In this document: in pieces, positions 1-5,110 of the stretch | Layout: the number at the start of each line of letters is the position of its first letter | Numbering within the stretch: position 1 is the first letter of the stretch | NCBI GenBank assembly: GCA_019309945.1 | Contig: JAFDFH010000102.1 | Coordinates: 1-7,577, forward strand | Length of the DNA: 7,577 nt | Direction: 5' to 3' | Source of the DNA: Deltaproteobacteria bacterium | GTDB lineage: Bacteria > Desulfobacterota > Desulfobacteria > Desulfobacterales > JAFDFH01 | Notes under the pieces: model-generated | Told to the model about the DNA's origin: nothing | What the model saw: only the letters and a program-made list of their open reading frames with translations | Database searches by the model: none | Translations under genes and position numbers: made by a program

Positions 1-400
1 GCCAAGGCCAGGAAAGGTCCCAGGATAGATGAAGATGCTCGTACCCCATCCAAATGAACACAAAAGGGAACAACAAGGGAATTCTCAGGATTGTCCGGAT
101 ACGGCTGACCAGCCCGAAGACGAGAGCCTGCAGCAGTGAATTTGCGAGAATAATGAGGATGGCGCCCACAAATTGGACCTGGGTAATCCACCAGGTTCCC
201 AGGCTATTCCACATAAGGAAACTAACAAAGGCGTAGTTGAATATGGCGTAAGGGTTTGCGTGATGTCGGACTTCCTCTTCCAACAGCAAAAGGGGCACCC
301 AGGCAAAAAAAACAAGAAAGAACAAAGTTGAATCAGACCAGGGCAGCCCCAATAGCAGGCCACTGGTCAGAGCCAGGAAAAGGTTTTTTCTGATGTTCAT
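1..400 (-). CDS. lnt: Apolipoprotein N-acyltransferase, N-terminal part (runs off the left edge)
   Basis: Lnt transfers the third acyl chain to the N-terminal cysteine of lipoproteins in the inner membrane. Reading leftward from ATG 400-398 gives 133 uninterrupted codons to the window edge. The start is MNIRKNLFLALTSGLLLG, followed by several hydrophobic membrane segments (about residues 7-20, 26-40, 52-64, 76-98 and 108-118). The stretch WNSLGTWWITQVQFVGAI and the later HLHLSWDLSWPW match the membrane domain of Lnt, the latter being the signature of the Bacteroidetes-like subtype. The nitrilase domain and catalytic Glu-Lys-Cys lie outside the window. There is no strong Shine-Dalgarno; GGA sits 6 nt before the ATG. 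The gene follows the broken HEPN remnant. Family call is fairly sure; function beyond the fragment is inferred. Confidence 0.82.
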   Translation of the reverse strand, partial: MNIRKNLFLALTSGLLLGLPWSDSTLFFLVFFAWVPLLLLEEEVRHHANPYAIFNYAFVSFLMWNSLGTWWITQVQFVGAILIILANSLLQALVFGLVSRIRTILRIPLLFPFVFIWMGYEHLHLSWDLSWPW

Positions 401-477
401 ATGTCCAGCACAGCAGCTCCAGTCTTTAATCTTTTTTCGAGGGGAGATAGAAAAGAGGATTGATCAACATGAAAGGT

Positions 478-540
478 TTACTGATGATATGCATCGAAAT
501 TTTGAAATAATATTTCACGGACGAGTGCCTTGTCATACAT
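478..540 (-). pseudogene. HEPN-family (HepT/DUF86-like) toxin remnant, 20 codons
   Basis: An ATG at 540-538 lies inside the last codons of the MNT gene, with an 8-nt overlap. It opens a frame reading MYDKALVREILFQNFDAYHQ and then TAA (480-478). The opening MYDK-LV-EIL is how HEPN-domain (DUF86/HepT) toxins typically begin, and a tight overlap with an upstream MNT gene is the usual arrangement of HEPN/MNT operons. Only the first helix survives: the catalytic R-x4-6-H motif and some 90-110 further residues are absent. I could not recover them in the other frames before lnt starts at 400. It is therefore read as a broken toxin gene. The family call rests on 20 residues plus position. Confidence 0.6.
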
Positions 541-838
541 AAATCGCCTCGTGCTCTATTTTTTGCTTTAAAAACTCGTTCATTTTTTTTCGGTAACTGA
601 CGACATCTACGGAAGTATGCAACTGATCTTTCAAATCCTGTTTAATACCGATAATATTAAATAAATCCTGATCTTCCAGTTCAACAACCACATCAATATC
701 GCTAAGCGAGTGCATATCTCCTCTGGCTGCAGAGCCAAAAAGCCCGAGTCTTGTTATGCTGTACTTTTTCCCGGACGATTTTTTGAAGCGGCGCAATGAC
801 ATCAGGAGGTCATCTTTCGCGATCACGTCTTTCTTCAC
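533..838 (-). CDS. Minimal nucleotidyltransferase (MNT) domain antitoxin
   Basis: This 101-residue protein is a compact DNA-polymerase-beta-type nucleotidyltransferase. The signature GSAARGD lies at residues 35-41, the first two metal-binding aspartates at SDID (D47, D49), and a third aspartate at VDVV (D78). Members of this family, MntA, adenylylate a tyrosine of the HEPN toxin and so neutralise it. The length is normal for the family. The start is GTG at 838-836, chosen because an AGGAG ribosome site (CAGGAGAAAGAGA) sits just upstream. The partner HEPN frame overlaps its end but is truncated, so this antitoxin appears to be orphaned in this genome, unless another HEPN partner exists elsewhere. 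Upstream is an AT-rich stretch with an inverted repeat. Domain call is sure; role in a toxin-antitoxin pair is inferred from family and context. Confidence 0.88.
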   Translation of the reverse strand: MKKDVIAKDDLLMSLRRFKKSSGKKYSITRLGLFGSAARGDMHSLSDIDVVVELEDQDLFNIIGIKQDLKDQLHTSVDVVSYRKKMNEFLKQKIEHEAIYV

Positions 839-860
839 TCTCTTTCTCCTGTATTGATAG

Positions 861-891
861 AATATTTATAAATCGATGAAAAATAAATATT
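861..891. promoter_or_regulatory. AT-rich inverted repeat upstream of the MNT gene, possible operator or promoter region
   Basis: AATATTTAT (861-869) and ATAAATATT (883-891) are perfect 9-bp inverted arms around a 13-nt spacer, 23 bp upstream of the GTG start. On the minus strand a TATAAA stands in the same stretch. Autoregulated toxin-antitoxin operons often carry such sites, but no clear -35 box is visible and AT-rich DNA forms such repeats by chance. Confidence 0.3.
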
Positions 892-1024
892 TTATTTAAC
901 ATATTATTTCCATGATTAAAAGCCGTAAAAAAGGTTTAAAGGCGGTTCGAAGCGTGGCGGTGGCGGCACACTTTTCGAAACTATGCAAATGTTTCAAGGA
1001 ATTATTGAAATTTCACGAAAAACA

Positions 1025-1696
1025 CTACCTTCGGACCACCTCGATCAACACTTTCTTCCCCTCAGCACTTAATCCCAAGCTTTCAATTTCCCGCGATAAC
1101 CGGTCTTTGGTGCCATGCCCGCCCGCGTAACCATTGAGGCGCGCTACGGCGGTGGAGTCCACAAAGTCCTGGTGGTGCGGATAGATACGCGACATCTCAT
1201 TTTTCAAGTCATAATGACGCTTCAGGATATACTTCTGGTGGTAATCTTCGGCCATGGTAAAGGACCGAAGCGGCACCACTTCGGTTTTAACGGTGTGGTC
1301 GATTTTCTGCTCCACCGCAGTTTTGGAAGCCATTGCCAGCTGGCGCTGCTGCTCGTTGTGGTAGAAGACCGCATTCATGTATTGCCGCGACCAGGATCGA
1401 TTGGTCGGCCGGTGGCTTTTCCAGAAAATATTCAACAGGCGGGCATAAGTGATGCGCTCCGGGTCATAATCCACCTGCACCGTCTCTGTATGATCACCGA
1501 TACTGCTGTAGTTCGGAGCGTCCGTCTGACCGCCGGCATATCCCACACGTGTGCGAATCACGCCCTCGATTATCCCGAACCGGGATTCGATTCCCCAGAA
1601 TCAGCCCAGACCGAAGGACGCAGTTTCAAAATTAGATGGCACCGCTGCATCGATGGGTGGAATCGCTGGAGATTCGGTTTTATATGCAAGACTCAT
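1025..1696 (-). CDS. msrA: Peptide methionine sulfoxide reductase MsrA, selenoprotein (in-frame UGA at codon 32)
   Basis: MsrA reduces methionine-S-sulfoxide in proteins. From ATG 1696-1694 the frame encodes 223 residues if TGA at 1603-1601 is read as selenocysteine. The local sequence is ASFGLG-U-FWGIESRFG, so UGA falls exactly at the catalytic Cys of the invariant GCFWG motif. The rest of the family pattern follows without a break: GYAGG (53-57), GDHTETVQVDYDP with the catalytic Glu at 71, SRQYMNAVFYHNEQQ, and AEDYHQKY (about 149-155). No other Cys occurs in the protein, so there is no intramolecular resolving thiol, as in other Sec-type MsrAs. The ATG has a strong ribosome site (AAAGGAGGG). 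A GTG at 1561 gives a shorter frame lacking the active site and is rejected as the start. A SECIS-like hairpin follows the UGA. An alternative is a recent nonsense mutation. A longer lipoprotein form starting further upstream is also possible. Confidence 0.9.
1566..1590 (-). promoter_or_regulatory. Bacterial SECIS-like hairpin directing UGA decoding in msrA
   Basis: Downstream of TGA (1603-1601), the message folds as AUCCCG (1586-1581), loop GUU (1580-1578), CGGGAU (1577-1572): six perfect pairs. After a two-base AA bulge a further UCGA/UCGA helix closes it. The apical loop starts with G, and 20 nt lie between the UGA and the loop, within the roughly 16-37 nt range described for bacterial SECIS elements recognised by SelB. 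The hairpin is entirely in coding sequence, as in bacteria generally. Folding was done by eye. Confidence 0.55.
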
Positions 1697-1801
1697 AGAA
1701 CCCTCCTTTGTCTTTGAAGCATGGTTTGCCTGTGCCTCCGTCGTTGGAGAGCAACCTATTAAAAACGACATCACTCCCAATAAAAATAAGCACCGCCTGT
1801 T
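1697..1801 (-). other. Possible lipoprotein signal peptide in frame with msrA, start unclear
   Basis: The msrA frame stays open upstream of its ATG to 1801, where a TAA (1804-1802) closes it. It reads NRRCLFLLGVMSFLIGC and then SPTTEAQANHASKTKEGS. This is a convincing lipoprotein leader with a lipobox L-I-G-C (Cys at 1753-1751) and a low-complexity linker. However, only TTG (1780) or ATG (1771) could start it, leaving a very short leader. In the neighbouring frame a GTG at 1808 reads VLKQAVLIFIG, which would make a normal leader if joined by a one-base shift near 1780. Either the leader has decayed, the sequence has an indel, or the resemblance is chance. If real, MsrA would be an exported lipoprotein rather than cytoplasmic. 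Confidence 0.4.
1701..1709 (-). promoter_or_regulatory. Ribosome binding site that decides the msrA start
   Basis: AAAGGAGGG lies 4 nt before ATG 1696-1694, with the core AGGAGG ending 5 nt from it. It is the best Shine-Dalgarno in this part of the window and supports translation beginning upstream of the UGA codon, so that the UGA is internal. Confidence 0.6.
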
Positions 1802-1860
1802 TTAACACCTTTGTTTCAACTACGCAAAGCTCGGCTAAATCTCTATCCATCATGACCTAA

Positions 1861-1969
1861 TACCACGAATGAGATAAATTTTACTGTTAATTCGTGCTAC
1901 AGGCACTGTCATATCCATGGGATGAGATCCTTTCTATCGTTGTTTCGGTATCCACTAATCTAAGATTAG
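1861..1969. repeat. Intergenic inverted repeats upstream of msrA
   Basis: Two inverted repeats lie in the 245-bp gap before msrA. CACGAAT (1864-1870) and ATTCGTG (1890-1896) are perfect 7-bp arms, extendable to 10 with one mismatch. CTAATCT A AGATTAG (1955-1969) is a near-perfect 15-bp palindrome. No convincing promoter spacing was found beside them, so their role as operators is unproven. Confidence 0.3.
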
Positions 1970-2046
1970 CCGCTATCTATTAGGGATATAATATTTTGAA
2001 TTGTCAGGGAAAAGGCCTCCTTAATGTCATAGTTCATGTCGGCCGG

Positions 2047-2241
2047 CTATAGAGGCGTAACATCTTCAACAAAACCCGCATGTCTCATTTTTGCCTCAAG
2101 GTTTTTTTCGTAATCCCCAGCAGTTAATCTGTGCCCTTCAGCCCTCATATATTCCTTGAAAGTTTCTATGACTTTCGTGGCATCGGCCTTTCCTTCTTTA
2201 AACCCGAGCCACAAATCGAAAAGATCACGCCCTTTTTGCAA
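2047..2241 (-). pseudogene. C-terminal remnant of an AbiEii/AbiGii-type nucleotidyltransferase toxin
   Basis: The 64-residue frame QKGRDLFDLWLGFKEGKAD is followed by TKVIETFKEYM, AEGHRLTAGDYEKNLEAKM and a GFVEDVTPL ending. The RDLFDLW motif and the following helices with NL-K and a closing 'F-xD-xxPL' are characteristic of the C-terminal domain of AbiEii toxins, which are normally near 250-330 residues. Upstream in the same frame the sequence (HSQKNHCLQK and before) does not continue the nucleotidyltransferase domain, and the catalytic GSxxR and DxD motifs are missing. Only a TTG could serve as start. No AbiEi antitoxin is present. It is read as the tail of a deleted abortive-infection or toxin gene, directly downstream of another defence remnant. 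Family call rests on motif recall. Confidence 0.6.
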
Positions 2242-2300
2242 ACAATGGTTTTTTTGTGAGTGACAAATACGAAATACCTTTGCAATTCTAACGTACGATT

Positions 2301-2512
2301 TCAGGGTTTGGAACCTTCTGCATTCATTATTTTCCCAATCCTATCATACTCTTCCAGGCATTTACTCTTGCACATGAACTTCCAAAAGGTCTTTTCCTCT
2401 TTTTTCTTGAGCATCGGGGAGGTGTCCAGAATGTAAGAAAGATCATCTCTGGATAGCCGATAAAGGTGGGGACATAGGCGTTGGTTTCAGCATGGAGCTG
2501 GGCACGGTCACC
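2301..2512 (-). pseudogene. C-terminal remnant of a type IIG-like restriction-modification enzyme, frameshifted
   Basis: One frame reads GDRAQLHAETNAYVP (2512-2468). After a shift near 2468 the neighbouring frame continues HLYRLSRDDLSYILDTSP, then MLKKKEEKTFWKFMCKSK, CLEEYDRIGKIM, and stops at TGA 2303-2301. Joined, this resembles the tail of Eco57I-like combined restriction-methyltransferase proteins, which end in an arrangement like 'RAxLDAxVAxLYGLSRDDLxYIL...KRxxLExYDR'. The complete enzymes are around 900-1300 residues. The catalytic domains are absent and a stop interrupts the second frame just upstream. It is therefore a fragment, next to the AbiEii scrap. Recognition is from motif memory and should be treated as moderate. 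Confidence 0.5.
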
Positions 2513-2746
2513 AGTATTTCGCCGGTCGGGATGCCGGTGTGACCGGATTGAAGATGTGCTGATCCGGTTTCTCTGTTTTTCGTTGGGAAACAAAAAATGA
2601 CGCAGTTGTGCGGCGAGGTACAAGTTTACTAACTGATTTTATAGTATTTTTTTCAGCGAAAAATCCGTTTTGCGACTTTTTTGACTCTCTGCGTAATGGT
2701 CTTAGGAATCCGACAGCACAATAACCGTTAAAAATCTTCAAAACTT
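2513..2746. other. Intergenic stretch without a supported gene
   Basis: Open frames here (for example, a minus-strand frame containing GFLRPLRRESKKSQNGFFAE) show no recognisable domain, no ribosome site and a composition unlike the neighbours. The stretch probably represents decayed DNA between the TatD gene and the restriction-enzyme scrap. Confidence 0.4.
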
Positions 2747-2759
2747 GAGGGCGTCCCTC
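2737..2759 (-). terminator. Weak terminator-like hairpin after the TatD gene
   Basis: GAGGG (2747-2751) and CCCTC (2755-2759) form a tight 5-bp GC stem with a 3-nt loop, 33 bp past the TatD stop codon. In the minus-strand transcript it is followed by AAGUUUUGAAGAUUUUU, an interrupted U-rich run. The stem is short, so termination is only possible. Confidence 0.3.
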
Positions 2760-2792
2760 TGATTTCCCAATTGAGGTAAGAATGTTTTCGTA

Positions 2793-3563
2793 CTAGAGGT
2801 TAATTTTACCATACAGGCGGCAGGTGTTTTCAAAAACCGTCTCAATTACTTCTTCTCTTCTTATATTTTTTATTTCGGCTATAGCATCAACGGATATCGC
2901 TGCGTTGGATGGTTCATTTCGTTTTTTGGGAGAGGGTCCCAATACCGGGCTATCGGTTTCAACCAAGAGGCAGGCAGTGTGGAGATGCTTTACGAGTTTT
3001 TGTTTTTGCCTTGAGCGCACTATAGATGGAGGAATCGAAAAAAAATAGCCTGCTTCTACAGCAGGCATGGCAGCAGATGCTTTCCCATCAAATGCGTGAA
3101 GCTGGACCTTTTGTGCGCCCTGTTCAAGTAACATGGTAACAGCATGCCGGCCGGCAGAACGGGAATGAACATTGAGAGGCAAACCAAGCTCTATTGAAAG
3201 TTCAATGAAGTCGCTGAAAATTTTTCTTTGAATATCTTTTTCTGGTTCTTCTTTTACTATCCAAAAGTCCAAACCAACTTCACCGATTGCGATTAGATTG
3301 TTTTTTTCTCTGCGAATAAAAGCTGTCAAGGCTTCAGCCTGACTTATATCAAGATAGGATGGATATAAACCTGCCGCTGGCATGACTTCAGGATATCTTT
3401 CGGCCAGTTCAATATTAAGCTTTGCATCTGAAAGATTTTCTCCCACCGTTAAAATTGAATATACACCGGCATCCCGAGCCCTTTCAATGACTTCCGCCCG
3501 ATCAGAGTCAAAAATGGTATCGCAAAGATGGGCGTGTGTATCTACAATTTTATAATTGTTCAT
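2793..3563 (-). CDS. TatD-family metal-dependent hydrolase (putative DNase)
   Basis: The 256-residue protein has the length and motif order of TatD hydrolases, a TIM-barrel amidohydrolase-superfamily branch with DNase or RNase activity. The metal ligands are visible: DTHAHL with H10 and H12, GEVGLDF with E95, NVHSR with H133, LHAFDG with H156, and ETDSP with D204. The usual GxHP after strand 2 reads GLYPS here (residues 65-69), a mild deviation that may indicate a sub-group rather than classical TatD. The start ATG 3563-3561 gives a normal N-terminus; the ribosome site (GAGCAG) is weak. It stands alone, between a terminator upstream at 3630-3658 and a weak one downstream. The exact substrate cannot be read from sequence. 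Confidence 0.9.
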   Translation of the reverse strand: MNNYKIVDTHAHLCDTIFDSDRAEVIERARDAGVYSILTVGENLSDAKLNIELAERYPEVMPAAGLYPSYLDISQAEALTAFIRREKNNLIAIGEVGLDFWIVKEEPEKDIQRKIFSDFIELSIELGLPLNVHSRSAGRHAVTMLLEQGAQKVQLHAFDGKASAAMPAVEAGYFFSIPPSIVRSRQKQKLVKHLHTACLLVETDSPVLGPSPKKRNEPSNAAISVDAIAEIKNIRREEVIETVFENTCRLYGKINL

Positions 3564-3629
3564 CTGCTCTATTTTTATGAAATACAGGAAGGGTTAGCTA
3601 TTCATTCTTCACTCTCTATCAATTTCTGT

Positions 3630-3658
3630 AAAAAATGAAGACCCCTATCTCTTCATTT
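3630..3658 (-). terminator. Rho-independent terminator after the zinc-finger/HAD operon
   Basis: AAATGAAGA (3633-3641) and TCTTCATTT (3650-3658) form a perfect 9-bp stem with an 8-nt loop. On the minus-strand transcript the stem runs directly into UUUUUU. It lies about 90 bp past the HAD gene and before TatD, so it likely separates the two units. The stem is AT-rich, hence moderate confidence. Confidence 0.5.
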
Positions 3659-3747
3659 AGGACAGTATCAGACCACTGGAGATGGGTTGAGGTATTTCCA
3701 TTCTTTTCATTGATTAACTTATGGGAACTACCTTCCTCACAGCAGCT

Positions 3748-4407
3748 TCAATGAATGAGTCCTACCAACTGCCCCCATTCAGCAAGATTCTGAAAGGGGC
3801 CGGTAAATCCGTCTTCGCCGTCGAATTCACCGGTGTCCGGATCAATCGCGATAAACGAGATACCGGCAGCCCTGGCCGCCCACAGATCCCCTTTCCCGTC
3901 GCCGATAAAAAGACATTCAGGGTTAAATTTAAATTCATCCAGAAGCCGTTTCAAAGACTCGGATTTGGGCCAGTTGCCGCCACCTCGGATGATGTCCAGA
4001 AAACAATCCAATGTTTGTTCAGCCAGAATATCGTGTAACTCATTGGGTGGCGTGTTGGATAACGCAATTCGGGTGATGTTTCGCCTGCCCAGCGCTTCCA
4101 GGATGTCTCTGCAGCGCGGCATCAGAGGGGCGGTGCCCATGGACCTGCGGGTAAACGTTTTTAGCTTTTCCCAACGCAGATCGAACTCTTTCTCCTTAAA
4201 GGGCTTTTGGATCACCTGCTTTTGGACCCGCCGTATTTTTTCCCCTCGGTCGATTCCGGTCTGTGTTAAATAGAAAGTAGCAATGCGTTCCTGCAAAATC
4301 GGGTCATCCGTAAACGCCTGCCCCATGGTCCGGGCATTAGCCAAATTGGAATCAATCAACACCCCATTGACATCCAGGATACAGACATTGACCTTTGACA
4401 GATTCAT
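3748..4407 (-). CDS. HAD-superfamily hydrolase (phosphatase-like, subfamily IA type)
   Basis: The 219-residue protein shows the four HAD motifs. Motif I is ILDVNGVLIDS (D12, N14), motif II is ALSNTP (S117), motif III is the lysine in WPKSES (K148), and motif IV is FIGDGKGDLWAA (D170, D174). A helical cap of about residues 25-95 sits between motifs I and II, as in phosphoglycolate-phosphatase-like members. The second Asp of motif I, normally the acid/base for phosphatases (DxDGV), is Asn. This could lower or alter phosphatase activity. The substrate is unknown. The gene lies 19 bp after the C4 zinc-finger gene with an AAAGGGG ribosome site in the gap, so the two form an operon ending at the 3630-3658 terminator. 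Confidence 0.85.
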   Translation of the reverse strand: MNLSKVNVCILDVNGVLIDSNLANARTMGQAFTDDPILQERIATFYLTQTGIDRGEKIRRVQKQVIQKPFKEKEFDLRWEKLKTFTRRSMGTAPLMPRCRDILEALGRRNITRIALSNTPPNELHDILAEQTLDCFLDIIRGGGNWPKSESLKRLLDEFKFNPECLFIGDGKGDLWAARAAGISFIAIDPDTGEFDGEDGFTGPFQNLAEWGQLVGLIH

Positions 4408-4426
4408 CGGTTTACCCCTTTACACT

Positions 4427-4783
4427 CTACCCCCCCTTAGCCTCAGCACATTGAACGCAAAGATCAGATTCAGGCACAATCATCAATCTTGCAAATGGAA
4501 TCGGCTCTTCACATTCACGGCACAACCCAAAATCAGGATCATTGATCATCGTCAACACAAGCTCCATTTTTGACAAGGTCTGTTTTGCCTTGTTCAGGAC
4601 GGCTTCGTTTATACTTTTGCTGCTTATCGCTTCCATACGGGTGAGCCGCCCAATGGCATTATCCGGCGGTATGGGCTGGGTAAGCGTTTGATAAGACTTT
4701 ATGTTTTCCTTTAAGCCTTCAATCTTTTTTTTGATATGATCTTTTAGTTTTTCTCTTTTCTCGGTTTCCAAAATCTCTCTCAC
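4427..4783 (-). CDS. TraR/DksA-type C4 zinc-finger protein
   Basis: The 118-residue protein has a long charged N-terminal helical region (about 1-80, coiled-coil-like). A C-terminal C4 zinc finger follows: CREC (C88, C91), and after PIPFARLMIVPESDL, CVQC (C109, C112). This is the layout of DksA/TraR proteins, which bind RNA polymerase through the secondary channel and tune transcription with ppGpp. The coiled-coil tip carries PPDNAIGRL (39-47), similar in place to the DksA acidic tip but not identical. The start is GTG at 4783 with no good ribosome site. A TTG at codon 5 preceded by GAGAGAG is an alternative. A palindromic element ends 11 bp upstream, so its 5' leader lies in or beside that repeat. 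First gene of an operon with the HAD protein. Confidence 0.88.
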   Translation of the reverse strand: MREILETEKREKLKDHIKKKIEGLKENIKSYQTLTQPIPPDNAIGRLTRMEAISSKSINEAVLNKAKQTLSKMELVLTMINDPDFGLCRECEEPIPFARLMIVPESDLCVQCAEAKGG

Positions 4784-4794
4784 TATGAAATGTG

Positions 4795-4941
4795 TAGAAG
4801 CGCTTTCAAAACCTCAGATCGCGCTCAAGGACAAGGCGCGGGCCGATGGGAAAGCGCGGCATACAAGGAAGTATGTGAGCATTTTGAAGAGGCCTGCAAC
4901 GCCGTCATTCAGTGTTAGAAGGGGTTTTGAAACCGCTTCTA
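4795..4941. mobile_element. MITE-like palindromic intergenic element
   Basis: The ends are 21-nt inverted repeats, TAGAAGCGCTTTCAAAACCT (4795-4814) against GGGTTTTGAAACCGCTTCTA (4922-4941), matching at 19 of 21 positions over 4795-4815/4921-4941. The centre holds CATAC-AAGGAA-GTATG (about 4860-4875), so the 147 bp can fold as a long imperfect hairpin. It has no coding signs although frames happen to be open through it. The layout, with half-sites such as GCAACGCCG, recalls dispersed repeats of Desulfobacterales genomes. Confidence 0.6.
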
Positions 4942-4957
4942 GGCTTGACCTCTTTTC

Positions 4958-4991
4958 AAACCGCTGCTTTTGACTCTGGAAACAGCGGTTT
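4958..4991. repeat. Hairpin between the repeat element and the SUI1 gene
   Basis: AAACCGCTG (4958-4966) and CAGCGGTTT (4983-4991) are perfect 9-bp arms, with three more TTT/AAA pairs past a bulged C. It lies about 120 bp beyond the translation-factor stop. There is no U-run in the minus-strand transcript, so it is not a standard terminator; it could protect the 3' end or be the rim of another element. CCTGAT-A-ATCAGG (about 5028-5040) is a second small palindrome nearby. Confidence 0.4.
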
Positions 4992-5110
4992 AAGCCAAAA
5001 ATACGGCCTAATTTTAACCCTAAAGCCCTGATAATCAGGCATCCAGATTGGTTCACCCCAGGTGGTTCCGGGTGGTTAGGGCTCCCTTCTGTCCCGCTTC
5101 TCCTCGCATT

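Noticed and set aside
85..363. Minus-strand 92-codon frame with Cys-rich hydrophobic sequence
   Set aside because: It is an out-of-frame shadow of the lnt fragment, which reads through the whole region in another frame with clear family motifs.
912..1130. 72-codon plus-strand frame starting MIKSRKKGLKAVRS
   Set aside because: It overlaps the msrA 3' end in antisense and has a low-complexity basic start without a domain or convincing ribosome site.
1025..1561. Shorter msrA frame starting at GTG 1561
   Set aside because: It lacks the GCFWG active site, begins in the middle of the conserved fold (just before IRTRVGYAGG) and has no ribosome site. The sequence upstream of it is clearly MsrA.
1601..1603. 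TGA in msrA as an inactivating nonsense mutation
   Set aside because: It sits exactly at the catalytic Cys codon, the rest of the gene shows no decay, and a SECIS-like hairpin follows. Kept as a lesser alternative until the Sec machinery is checked.
1115..1717. 200-codon plus-strand open frame across msrA
   Set aside because: It is the antisense of a strongly conserved gene, with no ribosome site and no recognisable domain.
2485..2500. TGA in the restriction-enzyme remnant as a second selenocysteine codon
   Set aside because: The surrounding frame is a degraded fragment with a frameshift, and the neighbouring frame continues the homology, so the stop is simply decay.
2640..2700. CGAAAAATCCGTTTTGCGAC stretch as another copy of the repeat ends
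   Set aside because: It resembles the end motif only loosely (GTCAAAAAAGTCGC on the minus strand) and has no inverted partner nearby.
4785..5056. Open frames on both strands (62 and 80 codons)
   Set aside because: They lie mainly in the palindromic element and its flanking hairpin. Composition follows the inverted repeats and no domain is present.
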